DNA of 42,541 nt from Halopseudomonas salina (GTDB taxonomy: Bacteria > Pseudomonadota > Gammaproteobacteria > Pseudomonadales > Pseudomonadaceae): the NCBI RefSeq assembly GCF_008641105.1, contig NZ_VTTI01000017.1:1-42541 (forward strand), read 5' to 3'. Position 1 is the first letter of the stretch, and each line of letters starts with the position of its first letter. Below are positions 29,011 to 38,163 of this stretch, one piece after another. The notes under the pieces were generated by a model. That model ran no database searches. It was not told the DNA's origin and worked only from the letters and a program-made list of their open reading frames with translations. The translations under genes were made by a program, and so were the position numbers.

Positions 29011-29264
29011 CAAGCCGCTAGGCTCAAGCGGCAAGCTACAAGCGGCAAGCCTCAAGCTAAAAGCCAAAGCCAAAGCCACGCTGCGGCCTGTTAACTCTAA
29101 TGGTGCGCTCCCTGCAACACCTGCTCCATTGTCTTCAGCACCCAACTGATTCCGTCATACCCTCGGCGGGAATCCAGGCGGATTCTTTCGATACAAACCT
29201 GAACCTCAACTCAGCCAGACTCCCGCTTGCCGCTTGTAGCTTGTAGCTTGCCGCTTGCCGCTGC
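29011..29264. repeat. Heptad-repeat arrays, copy E (ptsO/pmbA gap)
   Basis: The left arm has CAAGCNN at 29011, 29025, 29032, 29039, 29046 and 29053 (one unit at 29018 degenerate), fading into AAAGCC repeats to about 29078. The right arm has GCTTGNN at 29225, 29232, 29239, 29246 and 29253. The 150-base interval between them carries a small hairpin, GAATCC-AGGC-GGATTC (29170-29185), and no ORF I can support. This copy lacks the TCCGTGC motif. It separates the convergent ptsO and pmbA genes. Confidence 0.85.
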
Positions 29265-29265
29265 T

Positions 29266-30636
29266 TTACTCCCCTCCCACCGTCATCCCGTCCACCAGCC
29301 AGCTCCCGGTCAGATTATTCCCGCGTCGCTCGATGTCCGATCCCACACAACGCAGATTAGCGAACATATCCTTCAGGTTGCCAGCTATGGTCACTTCCTG
29401 AACCGGGTGCTGAATCTGGCCATTCTCCACCCAGAACCCACCGGCTCCGCGAGAATAGTCTCCGGTAACGCCATTGACGCCCTGCCCCATCAGTTCGGTG
29501 ACCAGCAGCCCCGTACCCATCTCCTGCAGCAAAGCTTCGAGATCGCCAGCGTTACTGGTGATGTGCAAATTATGTACGCCACCAGCGTTAGCGGTACTGG
29601 GCAGTCCAAGCTTGCGGCCGGAGTAGGTGCTGAGTACCCAACTGATCAACCTGCCCTGATCGACAAATGCCTGCTCGCGGGTGGCCAGACCATCGCCATC
29701 GAACGTCGAGCTGCCAAGTGCACGCGGCATATAGGGCCGCTCATCAATGCTCACCCAGGTTGGGAAGATAGGCTGACCCAATGCATCAAGTAAAAAGGTG
29801 GACTGACGATAAACCGCGCCGCCGGCGATCGCGCCAATCAGGTGCCCCAGCAGGCCTGCAGCCTGGTCCGCGGCGAACAATACCGGGACCTTGGCCGTTT
29901 TGATCGGTCTTGAGCCGAGCCGAGCCAGCGTGCGTTGCGCGGCCTTGCGTCCAAGCGCTTGCGGACTCGGCAGATTGCCCGCCTGACGGTCTACGTCGTA
30001 CCAGTAATCGCGCTGCATGCCCTGGTCGGACGCGACAATCATCACTGCAGAAGCACTGTGCCGGGTACCCATGGAACTACCGATAAAACCGTTGCTGTTG
30101 CCATAGACACGGCAACCCTTCTGAGTGCTCACGTTAGCGCTGTCGCTGGTGAGCCGAGGGTCGGTTTCCAGGGCAGCAGCCTCGCAGGCAAGCGCTCGCT
30201 CGATGGCCTCGCTGGCGTCCAGATTCCAGGGGTGGTACAGGTCCAGGTCAGGCAGGTCTTGGGCCATAAGCTCAGGATCAGCGAGACCTGCAAAGCTGTC
30301 TTCTGAAGCATGCTGGGCAATACCCAGGGCTGCCTTGATCGCCGCACTGATCGCCTCGTCGGAGGTATCGGAAGTGCTAGCCGAGCCCTTGCGCTGCCCA
30401 ACGTGAAGACTGATCGCAAAACCCTGGTCGCGATTGAATTCGACGGTTTCCACTTCGCCCTGACGCACCGCAACCGACAGTCCGGTGTTCTGGCTTACGC
30501 CTACCTCACAGGCAGTCGCACCCTGGCGACGTGACTCTTCAAGAATAAAGGCAACTCGCTGTTCTAGTTCCTGACGCAGGGTATCCTGGCGCAGCGCATG
30601 GGGATCTTCCTGTCGGGTGGGCTGGTAATCGGTCAT
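29266..30636 (-). CDS. pmbA: Metalloprotease subunit TldE/PmbA
   Basis: PmbA (TldE) forms with TldD a heterodimeric peptidase that matures peptides such as microcin B17 and, in Pseudomonas, degrades unfolded short peptides; the catalytic zinc sits in TldD. The 456-residue protein is of the standard length, with DQGFAISLHVGQRKGSAST (about 93-111), FIGSSMGTRHSASA and the C-terminal GAGGFWVENGQIQHPVQEVTIAGN-type region (broken here for brevity). The ATG at 30636 has a strong GAGGAG 7 bases upstream; the frame runs 22 codons further but without a start signal. It is divergent from darP. Confidence 0.93.
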   Translation of the reverse strand: MTDYQPTRQEDPHALRQDTLRQELEQRVAFILEESRRQGATACEVGVSQNTGLSVAVRQGEVETVEFNRDQGFAISLHVGQRKGSASTSDTSDEAISAAIKAALGIAQHASEDSFAGLADPELMAQDLPDLDLYHPWNLDASEAIERALACEAAALETDPRLTSDSANVSTQKGCRVYGNSNGFIGSSMGTRHSASAVMIVASDQGMQRDYWYDVDRQAGNLPSPQALGRKAAQRTLARLGSRPIKTAKVPVLFAADQAAGLLGHLIGAIAGGAVYRQSTFLLDALGQPIFPTWVSIDERPYMPRALGSSTFDGDGLATREQAFVDQGRLISWVLSTYSGRKLGLPSTANAGGVHNLHITSNAGDLEALLQEMGTGLLVTELMGQGVNGVTGDYSRGAGGFWVENGQIQHPVQEVTIAGNLKDMFANLRCVGSDIERRGNNLTGSWLVDGMTVGGE

Positions 30637-30752
30637 GTAATCTCCTCTCAGGCGGGCATTGTACCGCGGACAGCCCCGCTGTGAACGGGTATCATGGCGC
30701 ATTGAAAAGTAACCGCATGTAGTAACCAGAGGCGGGCCGCAACGAGGTGACC

Positions 30753-31268
30753 ATGACAGACTTCTACGACGAGGAACAGGATGACGAGGGCGTCAGCAGA
30801 TCGCAGCTCAAACGTGAGCGCGATGAGCTGCGCGCCCTTGGGCGCCGACTGATTGACCTCAAACCTGCCCAGTTGGCCAAGCTTAACCTGACCGACAAAC
30901 TGCTCGCCGCTCTGGAAGAGGCGCCGCGTCACACCGCCCGCGGTGCGCTGAAACGGCATTTGAGCTTTGTTGGCAAACAGATGCCCGATCAGGATATCGA
31001 TGCCATTCGCGCTTATCTGGATCGGCTCGACAGCAGCAGCCAAGCCCATGCCCAACATTTCCATCAGATCGAACGTTGGCGTGACCGGCTACTCACAGGT
31101 AATGCCGAGGACCAGGAAGCGTTCATGGCTGCCTACCCTCAGACTGATCGTCAGCAATTACGCCAGCTGATACGCCAGGCCGCCAAGGAAGCTGCCGAGA
31201 ACAAACCACCAGCGGCATCGCGGAAGATTTTCAAACTGGTGCGCGAGACCGTCGAACAGGACCTCTGA
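30753..31268 (+). CDS. darP: Ribosome-associated protein DarP (YjgA), 50S assembly factor
   Basis: DarP binds late 50S precursors and supports peptidyl-transferase centre maturation. The 171-residue protein is alpha-helical and highly charged, with SRSQLKRERDELRALGRRLIDL and an acidic N-terminus (DFYDEEQDDEG), followed by the DUF615 region ending near VRETVEQDL. The ATG at 30753 follows CGAGGTGACC; a GTG two codons earlier is possible. Divergence from pmbA is the common gammaproteobacterial arrangement. A bidirectional-looking hairpin follows. Confidence 0.92.
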   Translation: MTDFYDEEQDDEGVSRSQLKRERDELRALGRRLIDLKPAQLAKLNLTDKLLAALEEAPRHTARGALKRHLSFVGKQMPDQDIDAIRAYLDRLDSSSQAHAQHFHQIERWRDRLLTGNAEDQEAFMAAYPQTDRQQLRQLIRQAAKEAAENKPPAASRKIFKLVRETVEQDL

Positions 31269-31290
31269 GCCACTCACCTCCGCGCCGCAC

Positions 31291-31325
31291 GCAAAAAAAG
31301 GCCGCGCCCTTTCGGGAGCGGCCTT
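31291..31325 (-). terminator. Terminator between darP and the acyl-CoA dehydrogenase
   Basis: The stem AAGGCCGC (31298-31305) pairs with GCGGCCTT (31318-31325), with a CCC/GGG extension inside. On the minus strand it is followed by a run of seven T, a textbook terminator for the acyl-CoA dehydrogenase; on the plus strand it could also end darP, with a weaker TTCTATCTT tail. Confidence 0.85.
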
Positions 31326-31388
31326 CTATCTTGCCAATCGGGTCAACCCGGCAGGACTTATCCGGCCAGATCTATCCCTCCAGATCTA

Positions 31389-33194
31389 TCAATAGCCCAG
31401 TGCGAAGTTCTCTTCCGGCATATCCATCAGGTTGTCAGCACCCGACAGCATCGCATCTACATGCGTGCGGGTACGCGGCAAGATGCGCTGGAAGTAGAAA
31501 CGCGCAGTCTGCAGCTTGGCCTGGTAGAAAGCGGCATCGGAGGTGCCTTCAGCCAGCTTGGCTGCAGCAACCCGAGCCATGTCAGCCCAGAAGTAGGCCA
31601 GACAGGCGTAACCGGAATACATGCAATAATCGACAGATGCCGCGCCAACCATCTCACGGTCCTTCATCGCTGCCATGCCGATCTTCATGGTCAGCTCGCC
31701 CCATTCCTTGTTCAACGCGTTAAGCGGCGCTACAAACTCGGAAATAGCTTCGTTGCCTTCTTCGGTTTGACAGAACTTGTGCACGATCTTGGTGAAGCAC
31801 TTGAGCGCTTCGCCCTGGGTCATCAGTACCTTGCGACCCAGCAGGTCCAGTGCCTGAATACCGGTAGTGCCTTCATACAGCATGGAGATACGGGCATCAC
31901 GCACGTTCTGCTCCATGCCCCACTCGGCGATGAAACCGTGGCCACCGTAGATCTGTACGCCATGGTTAGCCGCTTCAAAACCGACTTCAGTCATGAACGC
32001 CTTGGCGATAGGAGTCAGGAAGGCCAAGAGCGCGTCAGCTTGCTTCTTCTGTGCTTCGTCCTGGCTGTTCTTGACGATGTCCACCTGCTGGGCAGTGAAG
32101 TACACCATGGCGCGGCTGCCTTCGGCAAAGGCCTTCATGGTCAATAGCATACGACGTACATCAGGGTGCACGATGATCGGGTCAGCCGCCTTCTCAGGCG
32201 CCTTCGGACCAGTCAGCGAACGCATCTGCAGACGATCACGGGCGTACTGGATGCCACCCTGGAAGCCGACTTCAGCATGGGCCAGCCCCTGCAGAGCAGT
32301 ACCCAGGCGGGCAGTGTTCATAAAGGTGAACATGGCGTTCAGACCCTTGTTCGGTGGCCCGATCAAAAAGCCGGTAGCGCCGTCAAAGTTCATCACGCAG
32401 GTAGCGTTACCGTGGATACCCATCTTGTGCTCAAGGGAACCGCAGTTCACGCCGTTACGCTCACCCTTCTCGCCATTCGCGTCAGGCAGGAACTTGGGAA
32501 CGATAAACAGCGAGATACCCTTGGTGCCAGCCGGTGCGTCGGGCAGGCGGGCCAGAACGATGTGGACGATATTCTCGGCCATGTCGTGCTCACCGGAAGA
32601 GATGAAGATCTTGGTACCGCTGAGCTTGTAGCTTCCGTCAGCCTGGGGCTCTGCCTTGGTACGCAGCATGCCCAGATCCGTTCCACAATGGGATTCGGTC
32701 AGGCACATGGTGCCTGTCCACTGACCAGAAACAAGCTTGGTCAGGTAAGTGTGCTTGTGCTCGTCAGTGCCGTGCTGCGCGATGGTGTTCATGCAACCAT
32801 GTGACAGGCCAGGGTACATACCCCAGGACCAGTTTGCCTGACCAACCATTTCGCTGACTGCCAGACCCAGTGACTCGGGCAGACCCTGGCCGCCATGATC
32901 AACATCATGGGCCAGACTAGGCCAGCCGCCTTCAACGTACTGAGCGTAGGCTTCCTTGAAACCGGTCGGGGTCTTGACGCCCTCCGCGCTCCAGGTACAG
33001 CCCTCGGTATCGCCCACGCGATTCAGGGGGGCAATCACCTGCTCACAGAATTTGGCGCCCTCTTCGAGAATGGCGTTAACCATGTCCGGCGTCGCGTCTT
33101 CGCAGCCGGGCAGGCTCTTGTAGTGTTCTTCATATCCCAGGACTTCGTCACGGACGAAGCGGATGTCACGCAGGGGAGCCTTGTAATCTGGCAT
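31389..33194 (-). CDS. Acyl-CoA dehydrogenase (FadE-type, about 600 residues)
   Basis: The enzyme catalyses the first, FAD-dependent step of fatty-acid beta-oxidation, forming the 2-enoyl-CoA. The 601-residue form has N-terminal, middle and C-terminal acyl-CoA dehydrogenase domains plus an extra C-terminal domain of about 120 residues. Motifs include [29 protein letters not shown], the [20 protein letters not shown] flavin-site segment and the catalytic Glu in [13 protein letters not shown]. The ATG at 33194 starts [14 protein letters not shown]. It has a strong promoter overlapped by two PsrA-like operators, so long-chain acyl-CoA should induce it. A paralogue of the same size class begins at 41192. 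Confidence 0.93.
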   Translation of the reverse strand: MPDYKAPLRDIRFVRDEVLGYEEHYKSLPGCEDATPDMVNAILEEGAKFCEQVIAPLNRVGDTEGCTWSAEGVKTPTGFKEAYAQYVEGGWPSLAHDVDHGGQGLPESLGLAVSEMVGQANWSWGMYPGLSHGCMNTIAQHGTDEHKHTYLTKLVSGQWTGTMCLTESHCGTDLGMLRTKAEPQADGSYKLSGTKIFISSGEHDMAENIVHIVLARLPDAPAGTKGISLFIVPKFLPDANGEKGERNGVNCGSLEHKMGIHGNATCVMNFDGATGFLIGPPNKGLNAMFTFMNTARLGTALQGLAHAEVGFQGGIQYARDRLQMRSLTGPKAPEKAADPIIVHPDVRRMLLTMKAFAEGSRAMVYFTAQQVDIVKNSQDEAQKKQADALLAFLTPIAKAFMTEVGFEAANHGVQIYGGHGFIAEWGMEQNVRDARISMLYEGTTGIQALDLLGRKVLMTQGEALKCFTKIVHKFCQTEEGNEAISEFVAPLNALNKEWGELTMKIGMAAMKDREMVGAASVDYCMYSGYACLAYFWADMARVAAAKLAEGTSDAAFYQAKLQTARFYFQRILPRTRTHVDAMLSGADNLMDMPEENFALGY

Positions 33195-33261
33195 GGTACT
33201 TGACCTCAACGGTTGAAACGGGATTCAAGAGCAGCTGTTGGCTGCGGACTAGGTGCTGATT

Positions 33262-33288
33262 CAAACAGACGTTTGAAACATACGTTTA
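33262..33288. promoter_or_regulatory. Tandem PsrA-like operators
   Basis: Site 1 is CAAACAGACGTTTG (33262-33275), a perfect palindrome in its conserved arms. Site 2 is GAAACATACGTTTA (33275-33288), sharing one base with site 1. Both fit the [CG]AAAC-N4-GTTT[GC]-like consensus of PsrA, the TetR-family long-chain-fatty-acid repressor of beta-oxidation genes in Pseudomonas (site 2 deviates at its last base). Site 2 covers the -10 box of the predicted promoter. Confidence 0.8.
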
Positions 33289-33305
33289 GACCTTAGATAT
33301 GTCAA
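33277..33305 (-). promoter_or_regulatory. Predicted sigma-70 promoter of the acyl-CoA dehydrogenase
   Basis: On the minus strand, a consensus -35 TTGACA (33305-33300) and a -10 TATGTT (33282-33277) are separated by 17 bp. The start point would fall in operator site 1, which fits direct repression. The rest of the gap to 33427 shows no further element I can support. Confidence 0.75.
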
Positions 33306-33427
33306 GCCCCAGTCATCCGCTGGCCCGGGAATTATTTGTAACCTGCCCGCGCCCACGCACCATTACTTGCAATGCACAAAACAACGGCTGAAGTACGAAG
33401 GAAGGGAAGCAGAAAGATACGGCAGAT

Positions 33428-34234
33428 TCAGGCGCTGGCGCTGAAGGTTGCCTGTGCATACTGTGACGAGGAATCTATCTGGCGATAGGTGGCCAGCTCC
33501 CGGGAGCCGGACACCACCGGTGCGGCATCCGGCTGCTCTATGACATCAGTTTCTGCCTCACCGGACTCATTCCCGGAGGCAGCAGACCGCGGTTCAGCTT
33601 CCACGGTGCTGGAAGCGATTTCTGAGCGCGCCTGGGCAATCAGTTGCGCCGCCTGGGCGGCGACTACCCGGTCCTGTCCGGAGGGCTCGGCCGGTGCCAG
33701 CGCGGCACGCTGCACCTGTTGCATCTTGTTGATGGTCGCTGCCGGATCACCTGAGACAGGGGATATGTCAATCGAGACCGAACCACCCGTCGCGTAAAGA
33801 CGCCCATCGGGTCCACGACTGTAATCGTAACTGACGCCACCCGCGTACTGACCACCGACGGCCATGTGCGCCTGCTCGTGGGCGCGAACCTCACGATCCC
33901 TGGCTGCCAGGTCCTGAATCTCGGCCTGCTCGATCATTTCCAGCCTGGCTTCTCTGCTCGCCAGCTCCTGGCGAACTTGCGCCTCGCGCTGCGAGCTATC
34001 GTCCGACTCTTTCGCAACGCCGCCCTCTCCGACTAGGGAACCCGGCAGATCGTTACGGATACCGGCAGATTGTCCACTTGGCGGATTCTCCCCCTCACCA
34101 GGGGCGGCAGTTGCCATACCTGCGGAAACTGCTACGGGAAACTGATCACCCGCAGAAAAACCGCGCGCGGGCTCCGCACGAGCGGACGGCGGTATGTAGG
34201 ATGGAAAAGGAGAATACGAGCCAATGCTGCTCAC
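33428..34234 (-). CDS. SprA-type putative metalloprotease, function unknown
   Basis: The 268-residue protein matches the SprA-related family: a Ser/Pro-rich N-terminus (SSIGSYSPFPSYIPP), a charged coiled-coil-like stretch (about 80-115) and the conserved core VRAHEQAHMAVGGQYAGG with a zinc-protease-like HExxH motif (His119-Glu120, His123). Proteolytic activity has not been shown here and I infer it only from the motif. There is no signal peptide. The start is a GTG at 34234, matching the family N-terminus; the next in-frame Met is 39 codons on. It follows the small gene at 34259-34567 by 24 bases, with a hairpin in between, and is probably co-transcribed. Confidence 0.75.
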   Translation of the reverse strand: MSSIGSYSPFPSYIPPSARAEPARGFSAGDQFPVAVSAGMATAAPGEGENPPSGQSAGIRNDLPGSLVGEGGVAKESDDSSQREAQVRQELASREARLEMIEQAEIQDLAARDREVRAHEQAHMAVGGQYAGGVSYDYSRGPDGRLYATGGSVSIDISPVSGDPAATINKMQQVQRAALAPAEPSGQDRVVAAQAAQLIAQARSEIASSTVEAEPRSAASGNESGEAETDVIEQPDAAPVVSGSRELATYRQIDSSSQYAQATFSASA

Positions 34235-34246
34235 GGGCGTTCCAAT

Positions 34247-34265
34247 GGCCTGATTAAATCAGGCC
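34247..34265. repeat. Hairpin between two co-directional unknown genes
   Basis: A perfect 8-bp stem (GGCCTGAT, 34247-34254; ATCAGGCC, 34258-34265) with a three-base loop overlaps the stop codon of the 34259-34567 gene. It has no T-tract on either strand, so simple intrinsic termination is unlikely; it may modulate the level of the downstream gene. Confidence 0.5.
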
Positions 34266-34567
34266 TTCACGTCCAGAAGAGTGCCAAGCACTTCAGAAGC
34301 AGTATCGATAACGGAAGAACCCGCCTCGACCTCGCGCTGACCCTGTCGCATTTCGACCAGGCTGTCTACCAGATTGACCGGGCGGTTGCTGTCCACTGCG
34401 GTAGTAGCCGCGGGCTTGTCGATGGCAGGCTGCAGCGGTACAGCCTGAGAGGCAGCCGGATCGGCAGGGACGCCCACGCGCGCAATTTCTGCTGCGGCAG
34501 TCGACGCACGGTACTGACCCTGACGGACACTGTTCATGCCGGCTGACATCAAATCGAGACTAGCCAT
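34259..34567 (-). CDS. Small hypothetical protein next to the biotin operon
   Basis: A 102-residue protein that I do not recognise in function. The N-terminus (MASLDLMSAGMNSVRQGQYRA) is amphipathic and reminiscent of the flexible N-termini of flagellar or export-linked proteins, the middle is Ala/Pro-rich, and the C-terminus (LVEMRQGQREVEAGSSVI and a following helix) is predicted helical. The ATG at 34567 has AAGGAG eight bases upstream; an earlier ATG (34573) is only two bases from it. As I recall, a similar small gene sits between bioD and acyl-CoA dehydrogenase genes in P. aeruginosa, so the position is conserved. It probably forms a unit with the SprA-type gene. Confidence 0.6.
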   Translation of the reverse strand: MASLDLMSAGMNSVRQGQYRASTAAAEIARVGVPADPAASQAVPLQPAIDKPAATTAVDSNRPVNLVDSLVEMRQGQREVEAGSSVIDTASEVLGTLLDVKA

Positions 34568-34644
34568 GAGCATAACTCCTTGGTGTGTTAACACTGCTAT
34601 TGAAGCACAAAGCCACTACCTGGAATACCGGCCCGCTACCGCTT

Positions 34645-35325
34645 TCAGACCAGCGGTGTTATATCCAGAAAATCCGCCACAAGATCCGCGGTAGCATCTT
34701 CCAACCAGGGCACATAGCCCAGATAAGGCGCCTGTATCAACTTTTTCAGTGTAGCCAGATTCTCCTGTGGACGACTCATGTCAGGGTCCACCTGGTTTGC
34801 AACCCAGCCGGCCAGCTCGATGCCATCCGCCGCGATCGCTTCAGCCGTAAGAATAGCGTGGTTGATACAGCCCAGGCGCATACCCACAACCATGATGACC
34901 GGTACCCGGAGTTCGCGTGCCAAATCAGCCAGGGTCTGCTCCGGATTGAGAGGAACGCGCCAGCCACCCGCGCCCTCAACCAGGGTAAATTCGGCCTTGC
35001 GATCAAATACCTGCAGGCAACCACCGGCGAGGAGTTCGACCGTCAGATTCGCACCCTCTTCATTCGCTGCAATATGCGGTGCGATAGCCGCCTCCAGTGT
35101 GACTGGATTGATCAGCTCGTAGGCCAATGCCGGATCGCACTGGGCCTGCAGGGCCAAGGCATCTTCATTGCGCAGGCCCTCGCTGGTACGCTCGCAGCCA
35201 GCCGCGACAGGCTTGGCCGCTGCAGTGGTAAGCCCTGTGCGTCGAGCTGCACACAACAAGCCACAGGCGATGGTGGTCTTGCCGATTTCAGTGTCGGTGC
35301 CAGTCACAAAATAACGCTTGAGCAT
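34645..35325 (-). CDS. bioD: Dethiobiotin synthetase
   Basis: BioD closes the ureido ring of dethiobiotin from DAPA, CO2 and ATP. The 226-residue P-loop protein begins MLKRYFVTGTDTEIGKTTIACG, with the variant Walker A GTDTEIGKTT, and continues with the substrate Lys (AAKPVAAGCE) and VEGAGGWRVPL motifs. The ATG at 35325 follows the bioC stop by one base, and its ribosome-binding site AAGGAG lies in the bioC end, so the two are coupled. It is the last gene of bioB-F-H-C-D. Confidence 0.95.
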   Translation of the reverse strand: MLKRYFVTGTDTEIGKTTIACGLLCAARRTGLTTAAAKPVAAGCERTSEGLRNEDALALQAQCDPALAYELINPVTLEAAIAPHIAANEEGANLTVELLAGGCLQVFDRKAEFTLVEGAGGWRVPLNPEQTLADLARELRVPVIMVVGMRLGCINHAILTAEAIAADGIELAGWVANQVDPDMSRPQENLATLKKLIQAPYLGYVPWLEDATADLVADFLDITPLV

Positions 35326-35326
35326 G

Positions 35327-36136
35327 TCATGACTCCTTGAACATGAGAATTTGCGCGACCTGATAGGTAGCGGGCAGCCCTTCGGGTTGGCGGAACGCTT
35401 CATAAGCCTGGGTCAGAGCGCGCAGTCGCGCGCGCCCGGTGAGGCCTCCCGGCCTGCCCTGATTGATATTGTGCGCGCCCAATGCCTTGAGCTCGCGGGT
35501 CAGTTCGCCTAGCTGGCCATACCGCAGCACGTGGGTCTCTAAGTCACAACGCCAATGCGAAAAACCGGATGCGGCCAGAATCTGTCGAAGCTCGTCAGAA
35601 GGCATAAATCGGTTGACGTGCACGAAAGCATCCACCGACTGCCAGGCACGTTGCAACTCGAACAACGTCCCTTCAACCAGAGTGTTAAAAGCAAGACAAC
35701 CGCCCGGGCGCAGCGCCTGCCGCGCTTCTGCGATTGCCCGCGCAAGGTCGGGACACCACTGCAGCGCCAGACTGGAAAAAATCAGATCCTGGGAGGCCGG
35801 GCGCAGAGGAAGAGCCTCTGCATCAGCCACTACCCAGCGCGGTTGCCTGTCGAGCAGGGCATGTTCGGAACCATTGCACTGGCGGGCAAAACGTAGCATG
35901 CCCTCGGCCAGATCCAGACCTGCTGCGGCAACCGCAAAACGCTGCGTCAGAGCTCGGGTGAAATAACCCGTGCCCGCACCCAGATCAACGATCTCATGCG
36001 CCTGCAGCTGGGCGGGTATGCGTGCCAGCAGGTTACTCCCCGCACTCCGCTGAAAGGCTGCCGCCTGATCGTAAGTAGCTGCGGCGCGACTGAATGAATC
36101 CGCGACCCGTTGCTTGTCTATCGCTGTCTCAGACAT
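35327..36136 (-). CDS. bioC: Malonyl-ACP O-methyltransferase
   Basis: BioC methylates malonyl-ACP so that the fatty-acid machinery can build the pimeloyl chain of biotin. The 269-residue class I SAM methyltransferase has motif I VDLGAGTGYFTRAL (about 48-61), LDLAEGMLRFARQ and DLIFSSLALQWCPDL, characteristic of BioC. The ATG at 36136 is the family start ([24 protein letters not shown], cut here) and overlaps the end of bioH by eight bases. Upstream in-frame codons belong to bioH sequence. Confidence 0.94.
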   Translation of the reverse strand: MSETAIDKQRVADSFSRAAATYDQAAAFQRSAGSNLLARIPAQLQAHEIVDLGAGTGYFTRALTQRFAVAAAGLDLAEGMLRFARQCNGSEHALLDRQPRWVVADAEALPLRPASQDLIFSSLALQWCPDLARAIAEARQALRPGGCLAFNTLVEGTLFELQRAWQSVDAFVHVNRFMPSDELRQILAASGFSHWRCDLETHVLRYGQLGELTRELKALGAHNINQGRPGGLTGRARLRALTQAYEAFRQPEGLPATYQVAQILMFKES

Positions 36137-36851
36137 TGGCGGTCTCCAGGAAACCGGCGATCTGATCGGCCAGCCAGAGGGGTTGCTCGAGCACGATCGC
36201 ATGGCTGGCCTCTGGATGTACAACCACCCGCGCCACGCCTGGCTCAGCCAGGCGTTCCAGCGGCCCAGCCGCATCAGCGGGCACCAGAGCATCGTTAGCG
36301 CCCAGGCAATGCAGCATCGGCGCTACACTGCGCGATAGCGGCACACGATTGTCCACAACCGCCAGTAACGCCAGACCATTGAGGCGTTGCTGGTGATCGG
36401 CTCGGTCCCACTCCAGCAACTTACCCAGACTGCGACGCTGCGCACTGCCTTGCGTCACCAACAGTGCGAAACGCTTCAGCGTTTTCTCTGGCTCGCTGCG
36501 CATATCCGCGAAGAACTGCTTGAAAGTGTCAGACGGCATCGCGGTCGGCCAGTCGGCTCTCGCGACAAAACAGGCATTAGTGGCGATAGTAACTACCGCG
36601 CTGAAGCGCTCGGGAAAACGACGCTGCAGCTGTAGTGCGAGCATGCCTCCGAGTGACCAGCCAACCAGCACGCCCGGCTTCAGGCTCTCAGCCAGCGCGG
36701 TCAAATCCGGCTCCATGCTGGAAAGCTGGATTGCTGGCAGCGCATGACACCCCACTCGGCTGGCTGGCAAGCGCTCCAGCAGGGCATCACGCAGCGACTG
36801 CATTGTTGTTGGGGCCATCGCCCAGCCAGGCAGCAAGCTGATATCAGTCAT
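36129..36851 (-). CDS. bioH: Pimeloyl-ACP methyl ester carboxylesterase
   Basis: BioH removes the methyl group from pimeloyl-ACP methyl ester, ending chain elongation for biotin. The 240-residue alpha/beta hydrolase has nucleophile Ser66 in VGWSLGGM, an acid in the GANDALVP region and the catalytic His in PEASHAIV. It overlaps bioF by eight bases and bioC by eight bases, so this part of the operon is translationally coupled. Confidence 0.93.
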   Translation of the reverse strand: MTDISLLPGWAMAPTTMQSLRDALLERLPASRVGCHALPAIQLSSMEPDLTALAESLKPGVLVGWSLGGMLALQLQRRFPERFSAVVTIATNACFVARADWPTAMPSDTFKQFFADMRSEPEKTLKRFALLVTQGSAQRRSLGKLLEWDRADHQQRLNGLALLAVVDNRVPLSRSVAPMLHCLGANDALVPADAAGPLERLAEPGVARVVVHPEASHAIVLEQPLWLADQIAGFLETANV

Positions 36852-38019
36852 GTGTCTGCTCCGGCAGTTTGGTCAGCGCATGCTTCAGGGCGGCTATCAG
36901 TTGCCCCACGTCATCCTCGCTATGAGCGGCGCACAGGGTGACGCGCAATCTGGCGGTGCCTTGGGGTACAGTCGGCGGACGAATCGCGGTAACCAGAATC
37001 CCCTGCTCACGCAGCGCGGCAGACAATGCCAGCGCGCGGGCGCTGCTACCCACCAGAATAGGCTGAATGGGGCTAGGGCTGTCCATCAGCTCCAGCCCGA
37101 GCTCGGCAACGCCGGCGCGAAACTGTGTAATCAGTTGCTGCAGGTGATCGCGGCGCCAGTGTTCATCGCGCAGCAACTGCAGACTGGCCAGTGTGGCGCA
37201 TGCCACTGCGGGTGGCTGGCTAGTGGTGTATATGTATGGTCGGGCGAATTGAATCAATGTCTCGATCAACTCCTCACTGCCAGCAATAAAGGCGCCCGCG
37301 GTACCAAAACCCTTGCCCAAGGTACCTATCAATACCGGGACATCCCCCATGCCCAGGCCGAAATGCTCGACAATGCCGCCGCCGTTCCTGCCCAGGCAGC
37401 CGAAACCGTGGGCATCATCCACCATGACCCAGGCATCCTTGGCTCGTGCGGTCGCACACAGGGAAGGCAGGTCGGCAAGATCGCCGTCCATACTGAACAC
37501 CCCGTCAGTCACAACCAGCGTATTTCCCACGGCCTTTTCCAGCCGGGATGCCAGGCTGACCGGGTCATTGTGCAGATAACGCGAGAACCGCGCGCCACTG
37601 AGCAGGCCCGCATCCAGGAGAGATGCGTGATTGAGACGGTCCTGCAAAATGGTATCGCCCTTGCCGACCAGCGCCGTCACCGCGCCGATATTGGCCATAT
37701 AACCGCTGGACATCAGCAGTGCTCGCGGCCGACCGGTAAAGTGCGCCAGGGCTTCTTCCAGCTGATGATGTGGTTCGCTGTGACCGACCACCAGATGCGA
37801 GGCGCCGCCACCGACACCCCACTGGCGCGCACCCCGGGTGAATGCATCGATCACTTCCGGGTGGTTGGCCAGCCCCAGGTAATCGTTACTACAAAATGCC
37901 AATAATGCCTGCCCGTCCACCGTCACCCTAACGCCCTGGGGCGACTCGAGCAGCGGACGCTGACGATACAGGTGAGCGGCACGGCGCTCGGCAAGACGGG
38001 ACGACAGGTCGAAGGACAT
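36844..38019 (-). CDS. bioF: 8-amino-7-oxononanoate synthase
   Basis: BioF condenses pimeloyl-ACP/CoA with alanine, using PLP. The 391-residue protein of the alpha-oxoamine synthase family shows the Schiff-base Lys236 in [14 protein letters not shown], the [10 protein letters not shown] motif (about 201-210) and [11 protein letters not shown] near residue 44. The start at 38019 is the family start [15 protein letters not shown]; the longer frame upstream translates the heptad array (CCLKLAAC) and is not protein. The gap to bioB (144 bases) is filled by heptad copy G. Confidence 0.95.
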   Translation of the reverse strand: MSFDLSSRLAERRAAHLYRQRPLLESPQGVRVTVDGQALLAFCSNDYLGLANHPEVIDAFTRGARQWGVGGGASHLVVGHSEPHHQLEEALAHFTGRPRALLMSSGYMANIGAVTALVGKGDTILQDRLNHASLLDAGLLSGARFSRYLHNDPVSLASRLEKAVGNTLVVTDGVFSMDGDLADLPSLCATARAKDAWVMVDDAHGFGCLGRNGGGIVEHFGLGMGDVPVLIGTLGKGFGTAGAFIAGSEELIETLIQFARPYIYTTSQPPAVACATLASLQLLRDEHWRRDHLQQLITQFRAGVAELGLELMDSPSPIQPILVGSSARALALSAALREQGILVTAIRPPTVPQGTARLRVTLCAAHSEDDVGQLIAALKHALTKLPEQTHD

Positions 38020-38035
38020 ATGGCTCACACAGCTG

Positions 38036-38159
38036 CAAGCGGCAAGCTTCAAGCAGCAAGCTGACCGTGCGCACTGATAGTCGAATTGATCGGGGACACC
38101 CTGAGGGTGCCGAGAGCACCCGCAGCTTGTCACTTGAAGCTTGAAGCTTGCGGCTGCTG
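38036..38159. repeat. Heptad-repeat hairpin, copy G (bioB/bioF gap)
   Basis: The left arm has CAAGCNN at 38036, 38043, 38050 and 38057, followed by ACCGTGC (38064-38070). The right arm has GCTTG/ACTTG units at 38125, 38132, 38139 and 38146 and a degenerate one at 38153. The loop holds a second hairpin, CACCCTGAGGGTG (38098-38110). The array is inside the bioBFHCD operon, 5 bases from the bioB stop and 16 from the bioF start. Confidence 0.88.
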
Positions 38160-38163
38160 TTTA

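Noticed and set aside
34638..34657. ACCGCT-N8-AGCGGT inverted repeat after bioD as terminator
   Set aside because: No T-tract on either strand, only six paired bases, and it overlaps the bioD stop; not enough to call.
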